From positions 1-64,000 of the forward strand of contig JAUSMV010000030.1 in the NCBI GenBank assembly GCA_030645235.1: a stretch of DNA of 64,000 nucleotides, written 5' to 3'. The position numbers were made by a program, and so were the translations under genes. The notes below the pieces were generated by a model, which had not been told where the DNA came from, searched no databases, and was given only the letters and a program-made list of their open reading frames with translations. Numbering within the stretch: the first letter of the stretch is position 1; each line of letters opens with the position of its first letter. Of this stretch, positions 28,021 to 39,255 are shown in pieces. The stretch comes from Parvibaculum sp. Its GTDB lineage: Bacteria > Pseudomonadota > Alphaproteobacteria > Parvibaculales > Parvibaculaceae.

Positions 28021-28040
28021 GATTTCGACATTTCGAAATC
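28021..28040 (+). promoter_or_regulatory. Inverted repeat upstream of tetR gene
   Basis: GATTTCGA-CATT-TCGAAATC, a perfect 8-bp inverted repeat 48 bp before the start at 28089. It could be the TetR operator; it is also placed to end the histidine kinase transcript but lacks a T run directly after it. Confidence 0.45.
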
Positions 28041-28088
28041 TTCAATTTTGAGGTTGCGTCGCCCTACTTTTTTTATATAATCACCGTT

Positions 28089-28682
28089 ATGCCAAAAATA
28101 ATTGACCACAAAGCCCGTCGCCACGACATCGCCAAAGCCGCCGTCTCTGTGATCGGCGAAATCGGCATTGAGAATACGCGCCTTATCGATGTGGCGCGCG
28201 AAGCCAAGGCAACGACCGGCACGATTACCCATTACTTTGAAGGCAAGGACGCACTGTTGCTTGCGGCACTCGATCATGTGGCGCAAAGGATTTTGCGGTT
28301 GATGCATAAGTCGAGCACAACCCGAAATCGTGATGACCTGATCGACACCGCAAGCCTGACTTTGCCGGTTGACGATGAGGGAAAACGCGACTGGCGCGTG
28401 TGGCTTGCCTTTTTCAGCCGCGCGGTGGGCGACCCCGCTCTCGCGCGGATCAACAATGCCTATTACGACGAAATCAAACAGGGAATCTCCAAGATCATCC
28501 GTACACTGCAGAAAAGCGGCGAGATTTGCATGAGCGTTGATCCTGATGAGGCGGCCGACTCTGTTATTACAGTTGCTGACGGCCTTGGTGTGCGTGCGTC
28601 GCTTGATCCTGAAAACTGGCCTGCCGAGAAAATAAAACGACAAATGAGCGCGATGCTCCGCCCTCTCCTGCCGAAACCCTGA
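28089..28682 (+). CDS. TetR family regulator (BetI-like)
   Basis: 197 residues. N-terminal TetR helix-turn-helix (RRHDIAKAAVSVIGEIGIENT to TGTITHYFEGKDALLLAAL) and a C-terminal ligand domain whose pattern (WRVWLAFFSRAVGDPALA) resembles BetI/AcrR-type regulators. It lies 17 bp upstream of the PhyH dioxygenase gene on the same strand and is probably co-transcribed; control of that gene is a reasonable inference. There are no betaine genes nearby, so the name betI is not justified. Confidence 0.85.
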   Translation: MPKIIDHKARRHDIAKAAVSVIGEIGIENTRLIDVAREAKATTGTITHYFEGKDALLLAALDHVAQRILRLMHKSSTTRNRDDLIDTASLTLPVDDEGKRDWRVWLAFFSRAVGDPALARINNAYYDEIKQGISKIIRTLQKSGEICMSVDPDEAADSVITVADGLGVRASLDPENWPAEKIKRQMSAMLRPLLPKP

Positions 28683-28699
28683 TGTAAGAGGACCTTACA

Positions 28700-29611
28700 A
28701 TGCCAAAACTTGACATGCTGCCTGCGGGATCATCGACAGATGAGATTCTGGCTGTTTTGAAACGCGACGGGGCGCTGATCCTGACCGGCGTTTTGAGTGA
28801 AGACGATCTCCGCCAAGTGCGCAGCGAGATCATGCCCTATGTGGATGCGACGCCGAACGGCGCAGATCAATTTGTCGGCGCCAATACGACACGCACCGGT
28901 GCCCTAGTGGCGCGGTCTGAGGCTTGCCGGGCGCTGGTGATGAACAAGACCATCATTGATGCGGCGAATGTTTTTCTCAAACCGTTTTGCGAAAAGATAC
29001 AGCTGCATCTGACACAGGTGATCCGCATTAAGCCGGGTCAGACGGCGCAGGCGATCCATCGCGACCGCTGGGCCTGGGGCACGCATCTCAAATTCCTTGA
29101 GCCGCAATTCAATACGATCTGGGCGATTTCAGAATTCACCAAAGCCAACGGCGCGACGCAGGTTTGCCCCGGCAGTCTTGATTGGGAAGACAATCACGAA
29201 GTCCTGCCGGAAGAAATCGGCTATGCGGAAATGCCTGCGGGATCGGTGCTGATTTATTCGGGCGGTGTGTTCCATGGCGGCGGCGCGAATGTGTCAAACG
29301 GCGACCGCGTGGGTATCAACATCACCTATACGCTCGGTTGGCTCAGGCAGGAAGAAAACCAATATCTCTCCTGTCCGCCGGAGATTGCCAAAACTCTGCC
29401 GCGCGAGATCCAGGAACTGATCGGCTATTCGCTCGGCGGTTATGCGCTGGGCTATTACACGCCGCCGCTACCGGCCGGCGAAGGACCGGAAAGCGTGCCG
29501 CCGGAATATGCGCTGGGACATACGGAGACGGCGATCTCGACTTTGGGATCAGCGGATTTGCTGGCGAGTATTTCAAGCGAGATCCGCGGCGAGAAGGTGG
29601 CGATGCTTTGA
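28700..29611 (+). CDS. Phytanoyl-CoA dioxygenase (PhyH) family protein
   Basis: 303 residues, Fe(II)/2-oxoglutarate oxygenase. The iron ligands are probably H-x-D in AIHRDRWAWG and the distal His in YSGGVFHGGGANVS, with 2-oxoglutarate held by Arg in NGDRVGIN. PhyH relatives hydroxylate diverse lipids and small molecules, so the substrate cannot be named. AGAGGACC precedes the ATG. It follows the TetR gene by 17 bp and ends next to a palindromic repeat that separates it from convergent pyrG. Confidence 0.85.
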   Translation: MPKLDMLPAGSSTDEILAVLKRDGALILTGVLSEDDLRQVRSEIMPYVDATPNGADQFVGANTTRTGALVARSEACRALVMNKTIIDAANVFLKPFCEKIQLHLTQVIRIKPGQTAQAIHRDRWAWGTHLKFLEPQFNTIWAISEFTKANGATQVCPGSLDWEDNHEVLPEEIGYAEMPAGSVLIYSGGVFHGGGANVSNGDRVGINITYTLGWLRQEENQYLSCPPEIAKTLPREIQELIGYSLGGYALGYYTPPLPAGEGPESVPPEYALGHTETAISTLGSADLLASISSEIRGEKVAML

Positions 29612-29646
29612 GGGTCTCTCCCCCTCTCCCAGAGGGAGAGGGCTAA
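29612..29646. repeat. Palindromic repeat, 'CTCTCCC..GGGAGAG' type
   Basis: Perfect 9-bp stem CCCTCTCCC (29622-29630) / GGGAGAGGG (29634-29642) directly after the PhyH stop codon, related to the repeats at 882-925 and 32237-32279. Confidence 0.6.
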
Positions 29647-29656
29647 GACTCGGCGG

Positions 29657-29681
29657 GAAATTGGTCCACCGGACCAATTTC
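29657..29681. terminator. Bidirectional hairpin between PhyH gene and pyrG
   Basis: Perfect 11-bp inverted repeat GAAATTGGTCC / GGACCAATTTC with 3-bp loop. It has no long T run but sits between two convergent genes, so it could act as a transcription barrier or be another dispersed palindrome. Confidence 0.45.
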
Positions 29682-29690
29682 TGATCCGCC

Positions 29691-31325
<1,635 letters not shown>

Positions 31326-31426
31326 CTAGATTACAGCAATGAAAATGATTCGGACCGCCAAACGACGCTCCTTAAAAAATAACTGTGGATGACAACCGGC
31401 ACGGGCCGATCGGGTCTTATTTCAAA

Positions 31427-31834
31427 TTACTGAGCGCGCGGAACGGAGGGTTCGGCGGGCGCTGCGGGAGCGGTGGGTGCTGCGGGCGCGACGGCTTTCG
31501 GCGTATCGAGGCCGGAGCCCAGGGGAGCCGGAACCTGAGCCGGTGCGGGCGCATTGATGCCTGCGGGCGCGGGGGCGACATTATCAAGCAGCGAACCGCC
31601 CGACGTGCTGCGTGTTGCGAGGATAACGAGGGCGAGGCTGGTAACAAAGAAGATCGCGCCGACAATGCCTGTGGCGCGCGTGAGCACGTTGCCCGCGCCG
31701 CGACCTGACATGAGGCCACCACCGCCGCCACCACCGCCAATGCCCAAAGCACCGCCTTCAGAGCGCTGCAACAGGACCAGCGCCACAAGCACGAGGGCGA
31801 CCATCAAATGGATAATCAACAGGATGGTTGTCAT
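31427..31834 (-). CDS. secG: Protein-export membrane protein SecG
   Basis: 135 residues: two membrane helices (about 1-22 and 53-73) joined by a loop with QRSEGGALG, eight glycines in a row and MSGRGAGNVLTRAT, typical of SecG. It assists SecYEG translocation. The C-terminal 55 residues are an Ala/Pro-rich extension (repeated APA/PAAP) longer than in enteric SecG, common in Alphaproteobacteria and probably disordered. Between tpiA and pyrG on the same strand. Confidence 0.93.
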   Translation of the reverse strand: MTTILLIIHLMVALVLVALVLLQRSEGGALGIGGGGGGGGLMSGRGAGNVLTRATGIVGAIFFVTSLALVILATRSTSGGSLLDNVAPAPAGINAPAPAQVPAPLGSGLDTPKAVAPAAPTAPAAPAEPSVPRAQ

Positions 31835-31973
31835 GGCGCTTGGGGTCCGTCTTTACAGGCTGAGGGGCCGACCGGCGCAAACCGGACGGGTAACGGGGCG
31901 GTTTGTACCCCATGCGCGGGCAGGTTTCCAGCCCCTGTAAAGCCTGAGGGACAAAAGGTCTTTTAGGGCAGGT

Positions 31974-32200
31974 TCAGGCGGCTGTCTGGCGATAGACCGA
32001 GGGGGGCATGGCCAGAGACCGCCGGAACTCACGGGAAAAGTGGGGACTATCGGAAAAACCGCACCAATAGCCGATTTCAGTAAGAGACAGGTCGCTGGAG
32101 CCGAGCAAATGGCAGGCCTCGCGGATGCGGAGCGCCCGGATTATGGCGGAATGGCTGGTGTTTTCGTCCTTCAGGCGACGCTGGAGGCTACGGCGATGGT
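31974..32200 (-). pseudogene. Truncated AraC-family regulator (C-terminal part only)
   Basis: About 75 residues in one frame (RRSLQRRLKDENTS, ALRIREACHLLGSSDLSLTE, FSDSPHFSREFRRSLAMPPS) match the second half of an AraC/XylS DNA-binding domain: the end of the first helix-turn-helix and the whole second one. The N-terminal ligand domain and the start of the first helix-turn-helix are missing; the frame continues upstream into unrelated sequence and then a palindromic repeat (32237-32279). It lies between tpiA and secG, where no regulator normally sits. This is best read as a remnant cut by a repeat-associated deletion. Confidence 0.75.
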
Positions 32201-32236
32201 TTGGCCAGTGGTGATGGGGTGAGGAAGTAAGTAAGA

Positions 32237-32279
32237 AAGACCCTCGCCCAACCCTCTCCCAGATAGGGGGAGAGGACTT
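32237..32279 (-). repeat. Dispersed palindromic repeat abutting tpiA
   Basis: Reverse complement of the family at 882-925: on the minus strand GTCCTCTCCCCCTATCTGGG and GAGAGGGTTGGGCGAGGGTC. It touches the tpiA stop codon and marks the break of the AraC-family remnant. Confidence 0.7.
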
Positions 32280-33045
32280 AGCGGTAAGCGGCGATGATGC
32301 CTTCGAAGTCGGTGGCTTTGAGGCTGGCGCCGCCGACAAGGGCGCCGTTGACGTTCGCGACAGCCATGAGTTCGGCGGCGTTCGAGGCCTTCACCGAACC
32401 GCCATAGAGGAGACGCATGGCCTCGCCTTCGGCTTTGAAACGCTTCTTGAGATTGGCGCGGATCGCGGCATGGACTTTGGCGACGTCTTCGGCAGTCGGT
32501 GTGCGGCCTGTGCCGATGGCCCAGACGGGCTCATAAGCAACAACGGTGTTTTTGGCGGTGATGCCATTGGGCAAAGACGCGGCAAGTTGGTCGGCAATGA
32601 CGTTCAGCGTCTCACCGGCATCGCGCTGACTTTCCGTTTCGCCGACGCAGACGATGGCAACGAGACCGGCGCGGTGGGCGGCTTCGGCTTTGGCGCGAAC
32701 CAGGTCAGATGTTTCGCCGTGATCGGCCCGACGTTCGGAATGACCGACGATGACATAGGTTGCGCCTGCGTCTTTCAGCATTTCAGCGGAGATGTCGCCG
32801 GTATGCGCGCCCGACACGTTGGCGTGGCAGTCCTGACCACCGATGGCGATTTTGGAGCCTTTGGCGGCGTCCTTGAGAGCGGAAACGAGCGTGGCGGGCG
32901 GGCAGACAAGAACGTCACATTTGGCTTTTTTGGTGGCTTTGGCGATGAGCTTGGCCAGCGCCTTTACCTCTTTGGACGAGGCCTTGAGGCCGTTCATCTT
33001 CCAGTTGCCTGCTACCAACGCCTTAATCTTCACCGTCGCCGCCAT
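32278..33045 (-). CDS. tpiA: Triosephosphate isomerase
   Basis: 255 residues from ATG 33045 (GGAGAAGG upstream; the longer frame from 33078 is not needed). Interconverts dihydroxyacetone phosphate and glyceraldehyde 3-phosphate. Motifs: VAGNWKMNG (Lys), GHSERR (catalytic His), [11 protein letters not shown] (catalytic Glu) and [10 protein letters not shown]. First gene of tpiA-secG-pyrG and divergent from the PpiD-like gene. Confidence 0.96.
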   Translation of the reverse strand: MAATVKIKALVAGNWKMNGLKASSKEVKALAKLIAKATKKAKCDVLVCPPATLVSALKDAAKGSKIAIGGQDCHANVSGAHTGDISAEMLKDAGATYVIVGHSERRADHGETSDLVRAKAEAAHRAGLVAIVCVGETESQRDAGETLNVIADQLAASLPNGITAKNTVVAYEPVWAIGTGRTPTAEDVAKVHAAIRANLKKRFKAEGEAMRLLYGGSVKASNAAELMAVANVNGALVGGASLKATDFEGIIAAYR

Positions 33046-33315
33046 TTGCCTTCTCCGCATTTCACACGCCCCCGCCATGAGGACTTAAAGTCTTGGGCGG
33101 GGATTTAGCAGAGGACGGGCGTGCCGCCAACCAGCGAGGGTGTTTTTTGCTGGAAAATCAAGCGCCAAGCAGCCAAAAGAAGGAGACCCGCAGACTTGCG
33201 GGCTCAAGGCCTCACACCTATCATGCGGCGCTTCTGCATGACCTTGCAGAATCCGCATACCAGATCAGTAAATCAGGGGCCGATGAACGGCCTCCGCGCA
33301 CCGAAAGACGATGTA

Positions 33316-35217
33316 ATGCTCAATTCGCTTCGAGAAGGCTCCAAAGGCTGGGTTGCCAAAGGTTTGATGGGCCTTTTGGTGTTGAGCTTTGCCGTCTGGG
33401 GCGTCAACGACGTGTTTACCGGCTATTCGGCGACGGCTGTGGCCGAAGTGGGCGGCGAACCGATTACCGTGGAACGTTATCAGCTGGCGCTCGACCAGAA
33501 ATTGCAGGACCTGTCGCAGCGCACGGGCCAACCGCTGTCGCGTGCCGATGCCCGCAAATATGGCATCGACGTGCAGACGCTGTCGGAACTCGTGGGCCTC
33601 ACTGCCTTTGACATGGGTGCGAAGACGGAAGGGCTGACGGTCAGCGACACCGTCGTCGGCCAAAACATCACCAGCGACCAGACCTTTACCGGCACGTTCG
33701 GCAAGTTTGACCGTCAGGGGTTTGACCTTGCTTTGCAGCGTATGGGCATCACGGAAAAGAAGTTCATTGATGACCGCCGCAAATATATGATCCGGATGCA
33801 GCTGAACAGCGCGATGGAAGCAGGCGTGGCTGTGCCGAACTCAATGATGAATGCGATTTCCGCCTATCAGGGCGAGACACGCACGGCGACTTATTTCGTT
33901 TTGCCACCTGCTTCTGTCGGCGAGATTGCCGCGCCGGATGAAGCAACCATTGAGGCCTACTACAAAAAGGCCGCGATCCGCTTCACCGAACCTGAGACGC
34001 GTGACTTCTCGGTGATGATGCTGACGCCGGATGATCTGTCCGCGAGCATCACGGTGAGCGATGAAGATCTCAAAGCAGCTTACGAAGCACGTCGCGCGGA
34101 ATTCGACATTCCGGAGCGCCGCGTCGTGGAGCAGATCCCCTTCGCGACCGAAGAAGCGGCTATGGCCGCTGATGCGCGTCTGCGCAAAGGCGAAGCCGTC
34201 TCGACCATCGTCAAGGAACTCGGACTTGAGATGAGCGACATTCAACTTGGCAATGTGACACGCGCCGACATGCTGTCCCCTGCGCTTGCCGACGCCGCCT
34301 TCTCACTCAAGGCGGGTGAATTCAGCGCGCCGGTCAAAGGACCGCTTGGCTATGCAACTTTGCACGTGACCACAATCACATCGGCGGCACCGAGCACGTT
34401 TGAGAATTCGAAAGACAAGCTCAAGCAAATGATCGCGAGCGAGAAGGCACATAATGACATTTACGATGTGCAGAACGCGATTGAAGACGCACGCGCAGGT
34501 GGCGCGACGTTGCAGGACGCGGCAGAGAAGAACAATCTCAAGGTTACGAAATTCACCGGCATTTCAGCGGCGGGTCTCAACCTTGAAGGTGACAGGCCTG
34601 CGGGTCTGCCCCCTTACAAGGATTTGCTGAAGTCCGTTTATGAAAACCAGCTCGGTGATCAGATTCCGCCCGGTGACACGGGCGAAGGCGGCTACTACTG
34701 GGTGCAAATCGACAATGTAACCGCACCGAAGCTGAAGCCGTTTGCCGACGTCAAAGCCGAAGTTGTTAAGCTATGGACGGACGAAACACGCAAAGCCAAG
34801 CTCGCCGAACTGGCGCAAAGCTATGTGGAACGCGGCAATAAAGGCGAGACCATTGATGCGCTGGCGACCGCCGCAGGTCGCTCGGCGCTGATCTCACCGC
34901 TTATCGAACGCTCAGGCCAGAGCGAAACATTCTCGCGCCTCGCTGTAACGCGCGTATTCGCTGTGCCGCAGGGCGGCTTCACCTTCGGCCCCGTGGGCTT
35001 TGGTGACAGTATGCTTGTGATGCAGGTGACGCGTATCGACTTGCCGGAGCCGGACAAGACGACGGACGAGTATGAGGCGATGGACAAGACGCTGACCGAT
35101 GCGCTGACGACCGATTTGCTGACCACAATGGTTGCGGGCTATGAGCGCACACTCGGCACCGAGATCAATACGCAGTTGCTGAATAATCTGGCCGCTGCTG
35201 AAAGCGGACAGCAATGA
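33316..35217 (+). CDS. PpiD/SurA-type peptidylprolyl isomerase
   Basis: About 633 residues starting at the ATG of MLNSLREGSKGWVAKGLMG. One N-terminal membrane anchor (about 14-36; GLMGLLVLSFAVWGVNDVF) with a large periplasmic part: SurA_N-like helical region, a parvulin-type domain around residues 190-330 and a C-terminal region. It should assist folding of exported outer-membrane proteins. Starts further upstream (33283, 33121) add sequence without similarity. It is located directly before trpE, the common alphaproteobacterial context, with tpiA divergent. Confidence 0.88.
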   Translation: MLNSLREGSKGWVAKGLMGLLVLSFAVWGVNDVFTGYSATAVAEVGGEPITVERYQLALDQKLQDLSQRTGQPLSRADARKYGIDVQTLSELVGLTAFDMGAKTEGLTVSDTVVGQNITSDQTFTGTFGKFDRQGFDLALQRMGITEKKFIDDRRKYMIRMQLNSAMEAGVAVPNSMMNAISAYQGETRTATYFVLPPASVGEIAAPDEATIEAYYKKAAIRFTEPETRDFSVMMLTPDDLSASITVSDEDLKAAYEARRAEFDIPERRVVEQIPFATEEAAMAADARLRKGEAVSTIVKELGLEMSDIQLGNVTRADMLSPALADAAFSLKAGEFSAPVKGPLGYATLHVTTITSAAPSTFENSKDKLKQMIASEKAHNDIYDVQNAIEDARAGGATLQDAAEKNNLKVTKFTGISAAGLNLEGDRPAGLPPYKDLLKSVYENQLGDQIPPGDTGEGGYYWVQIDNVTAPKLKPFADVKAEVVKLWTDETRKAKLAELAQSYVERGNKGETIDALATAAGRSALISPLIERSGQSETFSRLAVTRVFAVPQGGFTFGPVGFGDSMLVMQVTRIDLPEPDKTTDEYEAMDKTLTDALTTDLLTTMVAGYERTLGTEINTQLLNNLAAAESGQQ

Positions 35218-35251
35218 CCCTTCACGACTCCGCAATTAAGGCGGGCTGACT

Positions 35252-36763
35252 ATGATTGAGCCAAGTTTTGAGACCTTTGAGCGTGCTTATAAAGCAGGCG
35301 AGCCTCAGGTCGTATGGACGCGCATGGTCGCCGATCTTGAAACGCCTGTGTCAGCGATGCTGAAGATTGCCGACGGCAAACCGAACAGCTTTTTGCTGGA
35401 ATCAGTGGAAGGCGGGGATACGCGCGGGCGTTATTCGATCATCGGATTGAAACCCGACGTGATCTGGCGCTGCATGGGCGACAAGGCAGAGATCAACCGT
35501 AAAGCACGGAGCAACCCGAAAGCGTTTGAAGCGGAGACGCTTGGCACACTCGCATCGTTGCGCGCCCTCATCGAAGCCTCGCGTATTACGCTGCCCGAAG
35601 ACCTGCCACCGATGGCGGCAGGCGTATTCGGCTATATGGGCTATGACACGGTGCGGCTTGTCGAGCATCTGCCTGACATCAATGGTGGCGGGCTGGGATT
35701 GCCCGACGGGATTTTTCTGCGCCCGACGATTATTGCGATTTTTGACAGCGTCAAAGACGAAGTAACCATCGTGACGCCGGTGCGTGCGGAAAGCGGCGTT
35801 GATGCGCGCGCGGCCTATGCCCGCGCAAGCGAACGCCTGAGCGATGTTGTCGCTGATTTTGACCGCTCTCTACCTCACACCGAACAGGTGGACGCGGTCG
35901 CCGATATGCCGCCGCCTACGTCAAATACATCGCCGGACGCCTATTATGAAATGGTGCGGAAGGCGAAAGAATATATCAAGGCCGGTGATATTTTTCAGGT
36001 CGTGCTGTCGCAGCGCTTTGAAGCACCGTTCACCCTGCCGCCCTTCTCTCTCTACCGTGCGCTGCGCCGCATCAACCCGTCGCCATTCCTCTATTTCCTC
36101 AACTTTGAAGATTTTGCGATTGTGGGTTCCAGTCCTGAAATTCTCGTGCGTGTACGGAACAATCGCGTGACGATCCGCCCGATTGCGGGCACGCGGCACC
36201 GCGGAAAATCTGCGACCGAGGACCTTGAGATCGGTAAGGAATTGCTGGCAGACCCCAAAGAACGGGCGGAACATCTGATGCTGCTTGATCTGGGGCGCAA
36301 TGATGTTGGGCGCGTCTCAAAGATCGGCTCGGTGGAGGTGACCGAGCAATTTGCGTTGCAGCTCACCTCGCATCTCATTCATATCGTCTCAAACGTCGAG
36401 GGCGACCTCGACCCCTCCTATGATGCGATTGAGGCGCTGATCGCCGGCTTTCCGGCAGGCACGGTTTCGGGGGCGCCGAAGGTACGCGCTATGGAGATCA
36501 TCGACGAGCTTGAGCTGGAAAAGCGCGGGTCTTACGCGGGTTGCGTAGGTTACTTCTCAGCGGCTGGCGAAATGGACACCTGCATCATCCTGCGCACCGC
36601 CGTTGTCAAAGACGGCAAGATGTTTGTGCAAGCCGGCGGTGGCGTTGTGGCGGATTCGAGCCCCGAAGGCGAGCACATGGAAAGCGTGAACAAGGCCAAG
36701 GCACTGTTCCGCGCGGCGGAAGAAGCCGTACGCTATGCGGCGCGGGGCGGGCGGCGGCAGTAA
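35252..36763 (+). CDS. trpE: Anthranilate synthase component I
   Basis: 503 residues. Converts chorismate and ammonia (from TrpG) to anthranilate. The feedback-site segment near the N-terminus is FLLESVEGGDTRGRYSIIG, where LLES binds tryptophan. The catalytic region includes QRFEAPF, RRINPSPFLYFL, PIAGTRHRGK and DLGRNDVGRVSK. It lies 34 bp after the PpiD-like gene. No leader peptide or attenuator fits in this short gap. Confidence 0.96.
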   Translation: MIEPSFETFERAYKAGEPQVVWTRMVADLETPVSAMLKIADGKPNSFLLESVEGGDTRGRYSIIGLKPDVIWRCMGDKAEINRKARSNPKAFEAETLGTLASLRALIEASRITLPEDLPPMAAGVFGYMGYDTVRLVEHLPDINGGGLGLPDGIFLRPTIIAIFDSVKDEVTIVTPVRAESGVDARAAYARASERLSDVVADFDRSLPHTEQVDAVADMPPPTSNTSPDAYYEMVRKAKEYIKAGDIFQVVLSQRFEAPFTLPPFSLYRALRRINPSPFLYFLNFEDFAIVGSSPEILVRVRNNRVTIRPIAGTRHRGKSATEDLEIGKELLADPKERAEHLMLLDLGRNDVGRVSKIGSVEVTEQFALQLTSHLIHIVSNVEGDLDPSYDAIEALIAGFPAGTVSGAPKVRAMEIIDELELEKRGSYAGCVGYFSAAGEMDTCIILRTAVVKDGKMFVQAGGGVVADSSPEGEHMESVNKAKALFRAAEEAVRYAARGGRRQ

Positions 36764-36832
36764 GTCTGGAAAGCGCTCACCTGTCTCTCTATATAGTAAG
36801 AAGCATCAAGCTACCGACTGAAGGCGTCACCC

Positions 36833-37420
36833 ATGTTGTTGCTCATCGATAATTACGACAGCTTTACCTACAACCTCGTTCAGTTTCTGGGCGATCTTGG
36901 GGCGAAGGCGGACGTGTGGCGCAATGACAAGCTGACTGTCGCTGAGGCGATGGCCCAAAAGCCCAAAGCGATTGTGATTTCGCCCGGACCCTGCGATCCG
37001 GATAAGGCGGGCATTTGCCTTGATCTCATCAAGGCAGCGGCGGAAACAAAGACGCCACTGTTTGGCGTGTGCCTCGGTCATCAGGCCATTGGTCAGGCGT
37101 TCGGCGGCAAGATCGTGCGGGCGCCGCAACTGATGCATGGCAAAGTCGATCAGATGTTTCACAACGGCAAGGGCGTCTTCCGCAATTTGCAAAGCCCGCT
37201 CAACGCGACGCGCTATCATTCGCTGACGATTGCACCGGAGACTTTCCCCGACGTGCTGGAAATCACCGCGAAGACGGCGGACGGAACCATCATGGGATTG
37301 CAGCACAAGACGCTGCCCATTCACGGTGTGCAGTTTCACCCTGAAAGCATTGCGACCGAACACGGGCACGACATACTGCGCAACTTCCTCGAAATCACGG
37401 GCGTGATGGCGGCGGCATGA
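36833..37420 (+). CDS. trpG: Anthranilate synthase component II (glutamine amidotransferase)
   Basis: 195 residues, class I amidotransferase. Nucleophile C80 in FGVCLGHQ, with H169 and E171 in [13 protein letters not shown]. Supplies ammonia to TrpE. It could also serve p-aminobenzoate synthesis, as in some bacteria, but no pabB is in the window. A 69-bp gap separates it from trpE; its stop overlaps the trpD start (ATGA). Confidence 0.95.
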   Translation: MLLLIDNYDSFTYNLVQFLGDLGAKADVWRNDKLTVAEAMAQKPKAIVISPGPCDPDKAGICLDLIKAAAETKTPLFGVCLGHQAIGQAFGGKIVRAPQLMHGKVDQMFHNGKGVFRNLQSPLNATRYHSLTIAPETFPDVLEITAKTADGTIMGLQHKTLPIHGVQFHPESIATEHGHDILRNFLEITGVMAAA

Positions 37421-38445
37421 GCGACTTCAAATCTTATCTCGCCACCATCGCCGACGGCGGCACGCTGTCGGCTGAAGATGCGACGGGCGCGTTTGAGCTC
37501 ATCATGTCGGGTGAGGCCACGCCCGCGCAGATGGCCGCGTTCCTGATGGGATTGCGGATGCGCGGCGTGACAGTGGCTGAACTCACGGCGGGCGCGAGCG
37601 TAATGCGGGCGAAAGCCAGGGTCGTGCATGCGCCGGAGGGTGCCATCGACATTGTCGGTACAGGCGGCGACGGGGCACACACCTATAATATCTCGACGGC
37701 GGCGGTTCTTGTGGTCGCAGGTTGTGGCGTGACGATTGCTAAACACGGCAATCGTGCGGCGTCATCGAAGTCGGGCACAGCGGATGCCTTGTCGGTGCTG
37801 GGTCTCAAGCTCGACAATACGCCGGAAGAGATTGAACGCTGCATCAACGAGGCGGGCGTCGGCTTTATGTTTGCGCCCGCGCATCACACGGCGATGAAAC
37901 ACGTCGGGCCAGTGCGCACGGAACTCGGCATCCGCACGATTTTCAATTTGCTGGGGCCATTGTCGAACCCGGCTTTCGTCAAGCGCCAGACGATCGGCGT
38001 CTTTGCCAAGCGCTGGGTGGAACCCTTTGCCGAAGTGTTGCGCAATCTCGGATCGGATCATGCCTGGGTTGTGCACGGTTCTGACGGGCTTGATGAACTG
38101 ACCACAACAGGTCCGACATTCGTGGCGGAACTGAAAGACGGCAAGATCAACACGTTTGAAGTGACGCCTGAAGATGCCGGACTGAAACGTTCAACGCTCG
38201 CTGATTTGCGCGGCGGTGATCCTGCACATAATGCGGCGGCGATTACGCGACTGCTGGAAGGCGAGCAAGGTGCCTACCGCGATGTGGTGTTGCTGAACTC
38301 CGCGGCGGCGCTGATTGTGGCGGGACGCGTGACGAATTTGAAAGACGGCGTAGCGCTGGCTGCGCATGCAATTGACAGCGGCGCGGCGAAAGCGACGCTC
38401 GCCAAGTTGATTGCTGTTTCTAACGGGCTAAAAGTTGATGTCTGA
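37417..38445 (+). CDS. trpD: Anthranilate phosphoribosyltransferase
   Basis: 342 residues. Transfers phosphoribose from PRPP to anthranilate. The PRPP-binding motif is [15 protein letters not shown], with [17 protein letters not shown] following and a conserved [16 protein letters not shown]-type segment. The ATG overlaps trpG by 4 bp and the end overlaps trpC by 8 bp, indicating coupled translation. Confidence 0.96.
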   Translation: MSDFKSYLATIADGGTLSAEDATGAFELIMSGEATPAQMAAFLMGLRMRGVTVAELTAGASVMRAKARVVHAPEGAIDIVGTGGDGAHTYNISTAAVLVVAGCGVTIAKHGNRAASSKSGTADALSVLGLKLDNTPEEIERCINEAGVGFMFAPAHHTAMKHVGPVRTELGIRTIFNLLGPLSNPAFVKRQTIGVFAKRWVEPFAEVLRNLGSDHAWVVHGSDGLDELTTTGPTFVAELKDGKINTFEVTPEDAGLKRSTLADLRGGDPAHNAAAITRLLEGEQGAYRDVVLLNSAAALIVAGRVTNLKDGVALAAHAIDSGAAKATLAKLIAVSNGLKVDV

Positions 38446-39226
38446 TATTCTGACCAAAATCGGTGAGTACAAGCTTGTCGAGATTGCGGCGGCAAAGGCT
38501 GCCCGGCCTCTCGCCAGTGTTGAAGCGGACGCCAAGGTCGCATCACCGGTGCGCGGATTTTATCGCGCACTGAAAGCCAAAGTGGATGCGGGCAAATATG
38601 CGCTGATTGCCGAGATCAAGAAGGCGAGCCCGTCCAAAGGTTTGATCCGCGCAGATTTTAATCCGCCGTTGCTGGCAGGCGCATATGAGCGCGGTGGCGC
38701 AGCGTGCCTGTCGGTGCTGACGGACGGGCCTTCGTTTCAGGGCAGTGCAGAATTTTTGATTGCAGCACGCGCGGCGGTCACCCTGCCCGTCATCCGCAAA
38801 GATTTCATGTATGACACATACCAAGTGGCGGAAGCACGCGCGATGGGTGCCGATTGTATTCTGATTATCATGGCGTCGGTGTCGGATGCGCAGGCCAATG
38901 AGCTTGAAGCGGCTGCGACCCATTGGGATATGGATGTGATTGTCGAAGTGCATGATGAGGATGAACTCACACGTGGGCTGAAATTGAAAAGCCCGATGCT
39001 GGGGATCAACAACCGCAACCTGAAAACATTCGAGACGACGCTGGCCACAACTGAACGCCTTGCGCCGATGGTACCTGCTGGCAAAATGATTATCGGTGAG
39101 AGCGGCATCAATACGCCGGCCGATCTCGCGCGGCTTGCCAGGGTCAATGCCCATACGTTTCTCGTCGGTGAGAGCCTGATGCGGCAAGATGATGTGGAAG
39201 CCGCAACACGTAAACTGCTCGCCTGA
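38438..39226 (+). CDS. trpC: Indole-3-glycerol-phosphate synthase
   Basis: 262 residues, TIM barrel, monofunctional (no TrpF domain). Motifs: [13 protein letters not shown] with catalytic Lys, [39 protein letters not shown] and IGESGIN. ATG at 38438, inside the trpD end, is preferred over the TTG one codon earlier. kdsA follows after 29 bp; in most relatives moaC follows instead. Confidence 0.95.
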   Translation: MSDILTKIGEYKLVEIAAAKAARPLASVEADAKVASPVRGFYRALKAKVDAGKYALIAEIKKASPSKGLIRADFNPPLLAGAYERGGAACLSVLTDGPSFQGSAEFLIAARAAVTLPVIRKDFMYDTYQVAEARAMGADCILIIMASVSDAQANELEAAATHWDMDVIVEVHDEDELTRGLKLKSPMLGINNRNLKTFETTLATTERLAPMVPAGKMIIGESGINTPADLARLARVNAHTFLVGESLMRQDDVEAATRKLLA

Positions 39227-39255
39227 TTTAATTTTTGACCAAAAGGTGTTCTGCC

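Noticed and set aside
35218-35251. trp attenuator before trpE
   Set aside because: Only 34 bp separate the genes; there is no Trp-rich leader peptide or alternative hairpins.
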